A stretch of DNA of 64,000 nt from Clostridiales bacterium. Lineage in GTDB: Bacteria; Bacillota; Clostridia; Christensenellales; Pumilibacteraceae. The stretch covers positions 1 through 64,000 of the forward strand of contig SVHU01000003.1 of assembly GCA_015055625.1 (NCBI GenBank), written 5' to 3'. Below the pieces are notes generated by a model. The model saw only the letters and a program-made list of their open reading frames with translations, made no database searches and was not told where the DNA came from. Positions 53,688 to 62,263 of this stretch are shown here, in pieces. How positions within the stretch are numbered: the first letter of the stretch is position 1; every line of letters starts with the position of its first letter. The position numbers and the translations under genes were made by a program.

Positions 53688-53954
53688 ATGGTAGGACAGT
53701 ATCAAGGACAGTTAATCGGTGTAAGCACTTACACCAAGGAAGGCAAGACGAACTATGTATACGAGGTTTTTTGTGGTGGCAAGAAGGACAAAGACACGGG
53801 GCTATACACTACGGAATGCACAATCGTAAGAATACGAGAGGAAGAAGAGAAAATCAAAGAACCCAAGGCAAATATGAACGTTATCTTCTACGGAGAAACA
53901 AAGCAAGGCAAAACTGGACAATATATGGTTTACTCGGACATTGAGGTAGTATAA
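53688..53954 (+). CDS. Small protein, possible ssDNA-binding protein
   Basis: 88 residues, beta-rich and charged (MVGQYQGQLIGVSTYTKEGK, YVYEVFCGGKKD, NVIFYGETKQGKTGQYMVYS). Size, an OB-fold-like pattern and place after the switch in a rolling-circle element suggest a G5P-like ssDNA-binding protein, by position and not by a clear sequence match. First gene of the early operon. Confidence 0.6.
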   Translation: MVGQYQGQLIGVSTYTKEGKTNYVYEVFCGGKKDKDTGLYTTECTIVRIREEEEKIKEPKANMNVIFYGETKQGKTGQYMVYSDIEVV

Positions 53955-53956
53955 CA

Positions 53957-54196
53957 ATGACGAATAAAACAAATATTGACGTAACATTTGAGGGCAACGA
54001 GAAAGACGTTAGTGAGTTTATGCAGTTTTTGTCTAACCGTTGTAAAATCGATAAAAGCGTATTTTTAACGGACGATATCAACGAAGACGGCAAAATAATT
54101 TGGTGTAACTGTAAAATAATAGGCTATCACACGGACAAAGACGGCATAAAAATCACTAAGTCTATACCTGTTATAAAGGTGGACTGCGATGGATAA
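53957..54196 (+). CDS. Small protein of unknown function
   Basis: 79 residues (MTNKTNIDVTFEGNEKDVSE, EFMQFLSNRCKIDKSVFLT, IIWCNCKIIGYHTDKDGIKI). A GAGGT site lies 9 bases upstream; start is 2 bases after the previous stop. Not recognised. Confidence 0.6.
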   Translation: MTNKTNIDVTFEGNEKDVSEFMQFLSNRCKIDKSVFLTDDINEDGKIIWCNCKIIGYHTDKDGIKITKSIPVIKVDCDG

Positions 54197-54740
54197 TTTT
54201 ATTTTTGACGAACGTATAAAAGAAAATTGGAATCTCGATAAAACGCTTGCGTTTAGACTACATAACAAAGACAGTAAGGCTTTAGAGGAATTTTATACAC
54301 TTAACGAAAAACATTTAAGATCTTTAGGCTATTGTGTTGCAAGAGAAAGTAGGTTGATAACATTTAACGACGTTGTGAACGGTGTTATAGTTGATATTTT
54401 CAATTACGATTTTAGCGATTTGAAAAAGTTTTCAAATTGCTTAAATCGAACTTTTAAGCAAGTAAAATCTTTATATTCTAAAGTTTCTTTAGTATATAAA
54501 GACTTAGTATCTTTAGATAAACTTATAGAAGATAATTTTAATGATAAGTCGAGCGATTTAGGATGTGTATACATAGACAATAGCGAAGAATTGAGAGAAA
54601 ATGAACTTCGTGTTGTAGAGTTTCTTAAGTCTCAAATAAAACTATCTTCAAGACAAAAAGACGATTTACTTTGTACATCATTTAATATACGTTTTTACGA
54701 GGGGGCATTTAATTATTATGTTAACGCGTTTAGAGTATGA
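54189..54740 (+). CDS. Unknown protein with a weak sigma-factor-like pattern
   Basis: 183 residues (ALEEFYTLNEKHLRSLGYCV, then ITFNDVVNGVIVDIFNYDF). The layout vaguely resembles a sigma-70 region 2 plus a C-terminal segment, but no region-4 helix-turn-helix is clear, so I leave function open. Starts 8 bases inside the previous gene, with AAAGGTGG. Confidence 0.55.
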   Translation: MDNFIFDERIKENWNLDKTLAFRLHNKDSKALEEFYTLNEKHLRSLGYCVARESRLITFNDVVNGVIVDIFNYDFSDLKKFSNCLNRTFKQVKSLYSKVSLVYKDLVSLDKLIEDNFNDKSSDLGCVYIDNSEELRENELRVVEFLKSQIKLSSRQKDDLLCTSFNIRFYEGAFNYYVNAFRV

Positions 54741-55185
54741 GTATAATATAAACGATTTAGAGTTATTCTTTGGTGTGCCTAAAGAAAAACTCCTTGAATT
54801 TGAAAAACGTCAAGAAGAAAAAAAAGAAAAATCAAGGGCACGCGAAAGAATATATCGTCGCACTAAAAGAGCAAGTATGACCCTTGAACAACGTGTTGAA
54901 TTTAATAAAAAAAATTGCATTAAGTTGAGAAAATGGCGTGCAAATATGACACCTGAACAATACGAAGAGTCTAAGCGCCAAGCACGAGAATATTACCATA
55001 ACCGAATAGCAAATATGACACTCGAAGAACTCGAAGACTTTAGGCGTAAAACAATAGAGCGTGTAAATAAATATCGTGCAAATATGACATTTGAGCAACG
55101 CGAAGAGTATAAGCGTAAAAGAAGAGAATATATGAGGCTACGCCGACAACGACAAAAGGAGTTAAAAAACAATGATACTAACTGA
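54718..55185 (+). CDS. Repeat-rich basic protein (four 'MT-EQ' repeats)
   Basis: 155 residues, mostly Arg/Lys/Glu helix. Four repeats of about 23 residues, each starting R(A/I)(N/S)MT.E(Q/E): RASMTLEQRVEF, RANMTPEQYEES, IANMTLEELEDF, RANMTFEQREEY. A basic C-terminus follows (RKRREYMRLRRQRQK). Likely DNA-binding or a coiled coil; not recognised. GAGGGGG lies upstream; overlaps the previous gene by 23 bases. Confidence 0.6.
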   Translation: MLTRLEYEYNINDLELFFGVPKEKLLEFEKRQEEKKEKSRARERIYRRTKRASMTLEQRVEFNKKNCIKLRKWRANMTPEQYEESKRQAREYYHNRIANMTLEELEDFRRKTIERVNKYRANMTFEQREEYKRKRREYMRLRRQRQKELKNNDTN

Positions 55186-55534
55186 CGTATTATTACTTAT
55201 ATTAGATTTACTCGTACTTCTATCATTTCTATTAGCGTTAGGCGTTGTGATAGTGAGTGGAATAATCGAACATTGCAATAGACAAGCGTATGCACAAGCA
55301 TACGCGGAAGAGAACGAACAGCAAGGCGAGCGCGTTGTTGAAGACATTAAGCCTTGTGGTTTTGGCAGTAATTGGCGAACCGTAAAAAATAGCGAATACG
55401 AAGAAGACGAAGACGACGAAGAGGACGAGGAAGACGAGCCCGACGAATACGTAGATGAGGTGTATTGTAATGACAATAGCCGAAGAGGTAAAAGAACTAA
55501 AAGAGGCAGTAAAACTGCTATATCAAACAATTAA
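55172..55534 (+). CDS. Small membrane protein with acidic tail
   Basis: 120 residues: one or two N-terminal membrane helices (about 4-31, LLLILDLLVLLSFLLALGVV), a polar segment, and an extended Glu/Asp run (about 75-97). AAAGGAG precedes the ATG. Its last 65 bases overlap the integrase start. Function unknown. Confidence 0.55.
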   Translation: MILTDVLLLILDLLVLLSFLLALGVVIVSGIIEHCNRQAYAQAYAEENEQQGERVVEDIKPCGFGSNWRTVKNSEYEEDEDDEEDEEDEPDEYVDEVYCNDNSRRGKRTKRGSKTAISNN

Positions 55535-56375
55535 AGAGAAGAACAACCGCCCAAAATGCGTGTACACGCTTTTTGAGTGGTTGGACGAGTGGTTCAAAAC
55601 ATATAAAGCGCCAACGCTTAAAGACGGTGGTTATGACTTACGCCACACTATCGAAAAACACGTCAAGCGCAATATATTAGACAAGCCACTTGACGAATAT
55701 ACTACGCTTGACATACAAAAAGGGCTTAACCTCGTTAAGTCCAACCGTATGCGACAAATAACGCGACAAGTTTACAATCAAGCGTTTACGGAAGCCGTAC
55801 GGCTTGACATTGTAGAGCGCAACCCAGTAGAGAACGTAAAGGGAATAAAACACGCTTATCAAAACGGACGGAGTTTAGAGCGAACGGAAGAAAAGGAACT
55901 TTTAAGAGTTGCGAAAAAAACCGACCTTTACCCCCTCATTGTGTTTTATTTACTTACAGGCGCACGTCCCTCCGAACCGTTAGCACTACGGTGGGAAGAC
56001 GTAAAGGCTAAGACAATACGTATACGCGGTACGAAAACGTTAAAATCGGATAGAATTTTACCGCTTTCAAAAGAACTTAAAGCGTTATTGAATAGCATAC
56101 CTCAAAAGAGCGAGTATGTATTCCCCTACGACTACCAAGCAATACAAAAACGATTTGAGCGCTTGCGTAAAAAATTGTCTTTTGATTGCACGTTAAAAGA
56201 CTTACGCCACACGTTTGGCACACGGTGTCTAGAGAGCGGTGTAAGTATGAAAACGGTGCAAAAGTGGTTAGGACACACGAACTACACCACAACAGCAAAT
56301 ATATACTCGCATATCACTACGGAATTTGAGCAAAAGGAACTTGAAAAGTTCAGTAAAAATAACCGCATAATTTAG
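55470..56375 (+). CDS. int: Tyrosine site-specific integrase
   Basis: 301 residues from the ATG at 55470 (GAGGTG 8 bases upstream). N-terminal core-binding domain (about 30-125) and catalytic domain with Arg166 (GARPSEP), Lys near 189, Arg246-x-x-Arg context (LRHTFGTR), His269 (WLGHTN) and Tyr279 (NIYSH). It ends 93 bases before the intact tRNA-Ser, the expected target. Works with attP to integrate the element; no separate excisionase is obvious. Confidence 0.92.
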   Translation: MTIAEEVKELKEAVKLLYQTIKEKNNRPKCVYTLFEWLDEWFKTYKAPTLKDGGYDLRHTIEKHVKRNILDKPLDEYTTLDIQKGLNLVKSNRMRQITRQVYNQAFTEAVRLDIVERNPVENVKGIKHAYQNGRSLERTEEKELLRVAKKTDLYPLIVFYLLTGARPSEPLALRWEDVKAKTIRIRGTKTLKSDRILPLSKELKALLNSIPQKSEYVFPYDYQAIQKRFERLRKKLSFDCTLKDLRHTFGTRCLESGVSMKTVQKWLGHTNYTTTANIYSHITTEFEQKELEKFSKNNRII

Positions 56376-56433
56376 GCTTTGGCGTGCGTATGTTTTGGGC
56401 AAAACGGCAAAAACGAAAAGTCCAAAAAACAAG

Positions 56434-56469
56434 AAAAACACCCAAAAAACAACGTTTTTTAGGTGTTTT
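56434..56469. terminator. Terminator beside tRNA-Ser
   Basis: AAAACACC(C)AAAAAA and TTTTTT(A)GGTGTTTT arms, immediately after the tRNA CCA (minus strand) and after the integrase on the plus strand. Confidence 0.75.
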
Positions 56470-56528
56470 GGCGGAGAGAGAGGGATTCGAACCCTCGGTA
56501 CGCGATTAACGTACGCACGCTTTCCAAG
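56469..56528 (-). repeat. attR within tRNA-Ser
   Basis: 60-bp copy identical to 51706-51765; it forms the 3' half of the functional tRNA gene. Confidence 0.85.
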
Positions 56529-56559
56529 CGTGTGCCTTCGGCCACTCAACCATCTCTCC
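56469..56559 (-). tRNA. tRNA-Ser(GGA)
   Basis: 91 nt with encoded CCA. Acceptor GGAGAGA/TCTCTCC, discriminator G, anticodon loop TTGGAAA (anticodon GGA) on a CACGC/GCGTG stem, a long variable arm, and T-loop GGTTCGAATCC. The element's integration restored the 3' half. Confidence 0.95.
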
Positions 56560-56720
56560 ACAAGATTTTAAGCCAAAGTTTGGATAAAAATATTCAAATG
56601 CGTATGTTATTATAGCAAATAATTTTGCGTTTGTCTACCATTTTTGCCCGTCTTTTTAACAAAATTCCGCTTTTTGCTTAATTTTTGCAAACTATTTAAT
56701 TTGAGCTCTTATCCTTACAC

Positions 56721-56747
56721 AAAAGGCTCCGTTTTACGAAGCCTTTT
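56721..56747 (-). terminator. Terminator of the operon ending at 56766
   Basis: AAAAGGCT(C)CG and CG(A)AGCCTTTT arms. I see nothing else in 56560-56765. Confidence 0.75.
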
Positions 56748-56765
56748 ACTGTATGTTTTGCCTTT

Positions 56766-57662
56766 TTAGTTATTTTGAGGGCGAGCCTTATCCACAAGTG
56801 CGCCCAAATACTTAGCTATATCCGCCATATATCTGATATGAATAGGCACGAAATCGTCCGGGCAAGCGTTGATATGTCCCAAAGTTTCGTAGGTAAAATA
56901 TCCGTCATAGTCAATCTCGCCTAGCGCCTTTGTTACCTTTAACCAATCGATTTTTCCCTGAAACGGTATTTGGTGCTGATCTGAAATTAACGAATTGTCG
57001 TGCACGTGCAATGACTTTAATCTGTCATGCCCAAGCCCCTTAATAAAATCCCAAGGCTGATCTTGCTGATACAAAAGCGCGATATGTCCAATATCTAAAC
57101 ACGCCACAGCGTACTCGTCGTTCAGCGTATCAATATACTTGATAAACTCGCAAAGTCTGGAACAAGTATCGTGAACAATGGTCTTTCGGATAGGATCGTT
57201 TTGGAACATATTCTCTACGCCGATTTTAACGTTATTTGCTCTTGCGGTGGGCAAAAGCTCGGAGTAATACTCCATATTTTTCTCAAAAATCTCATCCTCG
57301 TGTCCCAAAAACTCAGGGTGATGATAGGGGTGAATAACCTCTACCTCTGCGCCAAGTATTCCCGAAATCTCGATAGAACGCTTCAGAATAGACATAAGCG
57401 CTGGGCTTGTTTCCCATTTATCAAGCGGGTAAACAAAGGGCGCGTGGGTTTGGTGAATTTTAATCCCTACACTATCCGCAATATTCCTTATATTTTGAGC
57501 ATACTCTTTATATCCGTTCAGATTGAAGGGCGAATCCTCATGTATCATATCGCCAAGCGACACGTCAACGCCGTCAAAACCTGCTTCTTTGTACATTCTG
57601 AACAGTTTTTCATAACCAAATCTCAAAGCCAATCCGTGAGTACATTGCGCTGCAATTTTCAT
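56766..57662 (-). CDS. Sugar-phosphate isomerase/epimerase (xylose-isomerase-like TIM barrel)
   Basis: 298 residues. AP-endonuclease-2/xylose-isomerase-like barrel: FDGVDVSLGDM, KIHQTHAPFVYP, VEVIHPYHHPE, IGVENMF, AVACLDIGHIALL, LHVHDN, YETLGH as metal-binding strands. It is the intact parent of the truncated copy at 36331. AAGGAGAAA precedes the ATG. 15 bases after trmO; substrate unknown. Confidence 0.88.
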   Translation of the reverse strand: MKIAAQCTHGLALRFGYEKLFRMYKEAGFDGVDVSLGDMIHEDSPFNLNGYKEYAQNIRNIADSVGIKIHQTHAPFVYPLDKWETSPALMSILKRSIEISGILGAEVEVIHPYHHPEFLGHEDEIFEKNMEYYSELLPTARANNVKIGVENMFQNDPIRKTIVHDTCSRLCEFIKYIDTLNDEYAVACLDIGHIALLYQQDQPWDFIKGLGHDRLKSLHVHDNSLISDQHQIPFQGKIDWLKVTKALGEIDYDGYFTYETLGHINACPDDFVPIHIRYMADIAKYLGALVDKARPQNN

Positions 57663-57676
57663 AATCTTTCTCCTTA

Positions 57677-58360
57677 CTATATAATATCCACAACGGTAAG
57701 TTCGCCGTCGTTTACTACAAACTTTACTTCCTTTCCTGCAAACTCGAATCCATAAACTTTATTGGGATCATCGTGCTTATAACCAGGGCGCGGATCAAGC
57801 GAAAGAACCTCCAAAAGTCCGCTACGCTTAACTTTTTCCACTTTATCTAAAAGTTCGTCAGAAACATTAACTTTTATTCTTACGTCACTTTTCTCTTGCG
57901 CAAAACTGCCCTTAGCATCCGTCTTGCAGTCCGTGTACGGAATATACGGTTTAATATCGAAAATGGGAGTGCCGTCCATCATATCTGCACCCGAAATCCC
58001 GATAACGTATCCGAGATTTTCGGTAAATTCGATACTTTCTATCTTAACACAGCTAAGTCCAATAGGCGAGGGGCGAAAGGGCGAACGTGTTGCAAAAACA
58101 CCCACTCTCTCGTTACCTCCCAGCTTTGGAGGACGAACGGTAGGCGACCAATCACCCTCGCGCTCGTTTTGAGAAAAATTCCACAGCACCCACAAATGCG
58201 AGTATTCGTCAAGACCGCGCAGTGCGTCCTTATTTCTATACTTTGGCTCGAAAACTATATACGAAATAAGAGCGGGGGCTAGACCGCTCTGACGAGGAAG
58301 TCCGAACTTTGTCGGAAAATCCGATTTTATTTTCGCAATAATTTCAAGTGATTTTTTCAT
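57677..58360 (-). CDS. trmO: tRNA (t6A37) N6-methyltransferase TrmO
   Basis: 227 residues, UPF0066/TrmO family. Beta-barrel motifs: IAKIKSDFPTKFGLPRQSGL, YSHLWVLWNFSQN, 'RPPKLGGNERVGVFATRSPFRPSPIGLS', 'GADMMDGTPIFDIKPYIPYTD'. It methylates t6A37 using SAM. An odd neighbour for the sugar genes; perhaps a passive operon member. RBS GAGAAG is weak. Confidence 0.9.
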   Translation of the reverse strand: MKKSLEIIAKIKSDFPTKFGLPRQSGLAPALISYIVFEPKYRNKDALRGLDEYSHLWVLWNFSQNEREGDWSPTVRPPKLGGNERVGVFATRSPFRPSPIGLSCVKIESIEFTENLGYVIGISGADMMDGTPIFDIKPYIPYTDCKTDAKGSFAQEKSDVRIKVNVSDELLDKVEKVKRSGLLEVLSLDPRPGYKHDDPNKVYGFEFAGKEVKFVVNDGELTVVDII

Positions 58361-58365
58361 TATTT

Positions 58366-59409
58366 TTATAACTTCTCTTTCAAAATTTTTACGGTATCTA
58401 TCAGCCCTTCTTCGGCGCTAATAACACCTTGCCAGCCTAAACTTTCTAAAAGCGTGGAAGACAAAGACGAATTATCCATAGGATTGAAAATACGTTTATC
58501 GTTTTCGCTTACTACCGCTTTTTTTACCACAACTCCGCCCGCCTTTGCGGTGATTTCCGTCATTTGCATAATGTCAATAATAGAATTAGGATTGGAAACG
58601 TTATACGCTTTCGCTTTCTCGCCACACGTTAGAATAGTGAGGATAGCGGTTGCGCAATCTAGGCAATGACAATACGATCTAAGCTGTTTGCCGTCACCCT
58701 TCATTTCGATATCATCACCCTTTGCGCTTAGATATGCAAAAACTGAAGAAACGCGAGTATCGTTAGGGGTTGCGGTTGGTCCGTAAATATGTCCGGGACG
58801 CGCTATAACCGTATCTACGCCATACTGAGTAGTATATGCTACGCACAACGTTTCGCACGCGCGTTTTGCCATAGGATATGACGAACGCGGAGAAAGTAAA
58901 TCTACGTAGCCTAAGTCGTTTTCGCTAAACGGTTGCATACTCTCTTTTCTTCCGTACACTTCACTAGAGGAAATATACAATAATCTTTCACTGTTATTTT
59001 CTTTGGCGTAGTCCAATAAATTCCTTACACCGTCGATATTTGAAAGCATTGTTTGTACTGGGTTTTCGGCAAACATTTTGGGCGAGGACACGCTCGCTCC
59101 ACAAATTATATAATCCGCCTTTTCTCTAATATCCACGCTCTTTAACGCGTCGTAATACACAAACTTTACATACTCGTTTTTACCAAACCTATCCACCGCT
59201 TTTTGTTCGCTTCTGCCACATACGTATGCGGTAATTTGCGCATTTTCGGTTTCGTTTAGATAGCGTATAACATCCACAATAGCCGAGCAAATAAGTCCTG
59301 TTGCGCCTGTTATTAGCACACTTTTACCAAACAGCTTTTCCTTTTTTATAAAAGACGGAAGAACTTTTTTTATTCCGTCTTTATATAGTTTATTTTCGTA
59401 AATATCCAT
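58366..59409 (-). CDS. NAD-dependent epimerase/dehydratase
   Basis: 347 residues, extended SDR. Nucleotide-binding GATGLIC (Cys replaces the usual final Gly) near 31-38, SSSEVYG, catalytic Tyr/Lys in SYPMAKRACE, and RPGHIYGPTA. It begins 2 bases after the cytidylyltransferase stop without a clear ribosome binding site, so translation is likely coupled. Probably makes a nucleotide-sugar or polyol-related precursor for the polymer operon; exact product unknown. Confidence 0.85.
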   Translation of the reverse strand: MDIYENKLYKDGIKKVLPSFIKKEKLFGKSVLITGATGLICSAIVDVIRYLNETENAQITAYVCGRSEQKAVDRFGKNEYVKFVYYDALKSVDIREKADYIICGASVSSPKMFAENPVQTMLSNIDGVRNLLDYAKENNSERLLYISSSEVYGRKESMQPFSENDLGYVDLLSPRSSYPMAKRACETLCVAYTTQYGVDTVIARPGHIYGPTATPNDTRVSSVFAYLSAKGDDIEMKGDGKQLRSYCHCLDCATAILTILTCGEKAKAYNVSNPNSIIDIMQMTEITAKAGGVVVKKAVVSENDKRIFNPMDNSSLSSTLLESLGWQGVISAEEGLIDTVKILKEKL

Positions 59410-59411
59410 AA

Positions 59412-60128
59412 TTATTTAAGCCAGCTTGCGCGCTTAGAAAGAAGTAAACTCTTGAAAATATCCAAGTCGTCTACGGTTGTAATCTTAAGGTTTTTCTCCG
59501 AACCTTCCGAAAAATATACGGTCTTTCCGAGCATTGCCCAAAGCGCAGGCATTGCGGTAATTCCTGTCCAGCCGTTTTTCTTAGCCGTTTCGTGAGCGCT
59601 CATAGCCTCCTCAAGATAGAAAGCCTGAGGGGTTTGCGTACGCTGAATACATTCTCTATCTATAACCTCGTTAGCTTTCTTTTTGTCGGGCGAATTCATA
59701 GCAACTTCCGCGCAAGGAATACTTGTTATAGCGTTTCCATACTTTTCGAAAACTTCTAAGTTTTTGCTAATAATCTCTTCGCTAACCATTGGACGAACGC
59801 CGTCGTGAATAAGCACAACTGCATCTTTGTCGTCCTTGTGCGCCTCGTAGATAGCCCTTAGTCCGTTGTAAATAGACTCCTGTCCAGTTGCTCCGCCGTG
59901 TACTACTATTTTCAGTTTTGTAATATTAAACTGCTTTGCGTAAGCGTCTAGAAGAGCTTCCCAGCCGGGCAAAATAACCACGCAAATCTCGTCGATTTGA
60001 GGATGGTATTGAAAAGCTTCTAGCGTATACATAAACACAGGTTTATCATGCACGCATAAAAATTGCTTGGGTATATCCTGATGTGTTCTCGCACCCACTC
60101 CCGATGCGGTTATCATTGCTATTTTCAT
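59412..60128 (-). CDS. IspD/TarI-family cytidylyltransferase
   Basis: 238 residues. The N-terminus AMITASGVGARTHQDIPKQF is a variant of the GxG(x)RM…PKQF CTP-binding loop, HDGVRPMV is the second metal motif, and ITTVDDLDIF the last. In a polymer operon beside a glycerophosphotransferase and an SDR, a TarI-like role (CDP-polyol formation) is more likely than isoprenoid IspD. AAGGAGGA lies upstream. Confidence 0.8.
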   Translation of the reverse strand: MKIAMITASGVGARTHQDIPKQFLCVHDKPVFMYTLEAFQYHPQIDEICVVILPGWEALLDAYAKQFNITKLKIVVHGGATGQESIYNGLRAIYEAHKDDKDAVVLIHDGVRPMVSEEIISKNLEVFEKYGNAITSIPCAEVAMNSPDKKKANEVIDRECIQRTQTPQAFYLEEAMSAHETAKKNGWTGITAMPALWAMLGKTVYFSEGSEKNLKITTVDDLDIFKSLLLSKRASWLK

Positions 60129-60190
60129 ATATAGTCCTCCTTGCCTAAAACCTCAAAACACCAATACGTATGCTAGATTTTAGTTAATTT

Positions 60191-61387
60191 TTATTTTTTC
60201 TTCCTTTCGAGCTCTTTTATCGCGTTAAAAATACGTTCGCTGTTTTTAGTGTCAATATATGGAAAAAACTGCGCCGTAATCTCTTTGTCAATCAATGGAT
60301 TTTTGTTCTTAAGACTTTCTTCGAGCAAGCTAAACAGAGTATCTTTATCGTCCGTCCACTTTCCAAGTGGATTGTCCTTATAATCAAAATAGCCCTGGCT
60401 ATACTGCTTTTGACGGAACTCCTGTTCATCGAACTGATAAAACAGCACAGGCTTGCGCATATACGCAAAATCAAAAAACACGCTAGAATAGTCGGTTATC
60501 ATCAACGACGCTTGCTTTAGCACGCTTTGAATATCGTACTTCTTCCAGTCCGCAATAATAATTCTATCGCTATTGGACACAAAGTGATTTATAAACTGTT
60601 GCATATTTCTATGCGGATAAAAAATCAATTTCGTGTCGTATTTTTCTAATATCTCGACAAGCTTTTTTGAAGTTATAAACTCGTTCCACTTCTTGAAGTA
60701 CTCTGTGGTAGTAAAGTCTAAATCTCTGTTTTCCGAGCTTGCTCTTCCCAACCAGTTTCGCCAAGTGGGCATTGCAAGTATTACTTTTTCGTCCCTATCG
60801 TCCAAATTTAAAGCGTCAAATCTAGAAAAACCCAAAAGCTGAACGTTCCCCTTAGGATAGCCAAATTCTTGCTCTATATACTCTTGCTCAGGCAAAGCGG
60901 ATGTAACGAAAATTCGCATTTTAGTTGCGTCATAAAACAACCAATCCGCCTTATCTTTAGTTACACCGTGCTGTAAAAATACTCTATTGTTTTTACGCAA
61001 ACCTAAACTTACTTCCAAAACATAACACACTGCGGCGTTTGGCTTTCCACCCTTTTGTGAGCTGATGTTCTTGTCCGCCACAATATACCAAAACCAATGA
61101 GATAAAGTTCCGTAGCTTATAACCTTTCCAAGCCCTTTTACTTTTTGATAGTCGGGGGATTTCTTGTTTATAGCGTACGCAATTTTTTGTTTTGGTCTAT
61201 TGGCTCTTACCCACCTAAAGAAGTGATAGCCGTTATCTCTCGCCTCGTTTCTATCTTCGCATACAAGCCAAAACTTGCGGATAAAAATCTTAGCGATAAG
61301 AGCAAATGGGAGAATAAATGCAAACAAAAAGCAATGTCCTATATCGCCTGCCGTAATATATTTTAATGAATCTTTTAATTTACCCAT
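60191..61387 (-). CDS. CDP-glycerol/ribitol glycerophosphotransferase (TagF/TarF-like)
   Basis: 398 residues, Glyphos_transf family. Hydrophobic N-terminal segment, 'FLQHGVTKDK', 'KLIFYPHRNMQQFI', 'DRIIIADWKKYDIQSVLKQA', 'LMITDYSSVFFDFAYMRKPVLFYQFD'. It polymerises polyol phosphates from CDP-polyol at the membrane. Consistent with the neighbouring cytidylyltransferase. Confidence 0.88.
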   Translation of the reverse strand: MGKLKDSLKYITAGDIGHCFLFAFILPFALIAKIFIRKFWLVCEDRNEARDNGYHFFRWVRANRPKQKIAYAINKKSPDYQKVKGLGKVISYGTLSHWFWYIVADKNISSQKGGKPNAAVCYVLEVSLGLRKNNRVFLQHGVTKDKADWLFYDATKMRIFVTSALPEQEYIEQEFGYPKGNVQLLGFSRFDALNLDDRDEKVILAMPTWRNWLGRASSENRDLDFTTTEYFKKWNEFITSKKLVEILEKYDTKLIFYPHRNMQQFINHFVSNSDRIIIADWKKYDIQSVLKQASLMITDYSSVFFDFAYMRKPVLFYQFDEQEFRQKQYSQGYFDYKDNPLGKWTDDKDTLFSLLEESLKNKNPLIDKEITAQFFPYIDTKNSERIFNAIKELERKKK

Positions 61388-61439
61388 GGTTTACTCCGAA
61401 AAATACGTCCTTATTTTTCTTTCACTCTACCCATCGTTC

Positions 61440-62261
61440 TTATTTGCTTCTTGCAAACTTTTTGAAGAACCATTGTCTTACGGAATTTGGCATAAGCACC
61501 TGCACAACAAAACGAATAAATTTAGCCTTGTGGTAAGCAAAAAAACCAATAATCTTGTTCTTGTACATAAACTTGAACAAATCTCTTTCGCTCTTATAAT
61601 ACTTGTATCCGCCACGGCGTTTGAAAGTATCTTTGTCTATTCTTGCATACACCAAAACTTCCGAAATGTTAAGGAATTTACATTTAGCAAGATACATTCT
61701 CGCCCACAAATAACTGTCCTCGTTATAATGCCAATGCTGATAATTTCCAGCCTTTATTACCTCGCTTTTCTTAAACATTACCGTCATATGATTAAGCGGA
61801 CAACGGCTTTTAAGATACTCGCAAATATCCTCGTGAGAAGAGGGAACTTTTCTATAAGAAACTATATTGTCAATCGTTGTATCAAACTCGGCAATATCCG
61901 CGCCCACAATGGAAAGTTCGGGATCTTTTTCAAAACAAGCAAGCTGTTTTTCGCATCTATCCAAAACGCAAATATCGTCGGTATCCATACGAGCGACCAA
62001 CTCGTTTCTACAATGCTCCATGCCTGCTTTTAATGCGTTTCCAAGCCCCACGTTTTGTTCTAAAGGCACTACGGTATAAAGGTTTGGATTTAAGGTAGAA
62101 AGCTCGTCTATATACTCTTTGAGCTGATCATTAACTTCTCCGTCTAGCACTATCACAATTTGTTCGGGCTTTACGGTTTGATTTTCCATACTGTCAACAC
62201 ATTCACGCATTTCATCGGCTTTAGAGTTCTTATAAACCGACGTAAGAAAGGTATAATTCAT
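61440..62261 (-). CDS. Family 2 glycosyltransferase
   Basis: 273 residues. GT-A fold: 'TFLTSVYKNSKADEM', 'QIVIVLDGEV', 'VGLGNALKAGMEHC', DxD as MDTDD (VARMDTDDICV), and 'GADIAEFD'. It transfers a sugar from a nucleotide donor to the growing repeat unit. Starts 2 bases after the sugar transferase; GAGGAG upstream. Confidence 0.9.
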   Translation of the reverse strand: MNYTFLTSVYKNSKADEMRECVDSMENQTVKPEQIVIVLDGEVNDQLKEYIDELSTLNPNLYTVVPLEQNVGLGNALKAGMEHCRNELVARMDTDDICVLDRCEKQLACFEKDPELSIVGADIAEFDTTIDNIVSYRKVPSSHEDICEYLKSRCPLNHMTVMFKKSEVIKAGNYQHWHYNEDSYLWARMYLAKCKFLNISEVLVYARIDKDTFKRRGGYKYYKSERDLFKFMYKNKIIGFFAYHKAKFIRFVVQVLMPNSVRQWFFKKFARSK

Positions 62262-62263
62262 AC

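Larger units (their letters stand above)
51706..56528. mobile_element. 4.8-kb integrative rolling-circle element in tRNA-Ser
   Basis: Bounded by a perfect 60-bp direct repeat (51706-51765 and 56469-56528) that covers the tRNA-Ser 3' half from the anticodon loop to CCA. Inside: a structured left end, HUH Rep, XRE repressor, five small rightward genes with overlapping starts, and a tyrosine integrase next to the intact tRNA. No capsid, coat, Zot or relaxase gene is seen, so it is a plasmid-like integrative element or a phage satellite, not a complete inovirus or microvirus. Confidence 0.85.

Noticed and set aside
51706-56528. Complete inovirus or microvirus prophage
   Set aside because: Rep and integrase fit, but no Zot/morphogenesis, major coat or capsid gene is present.
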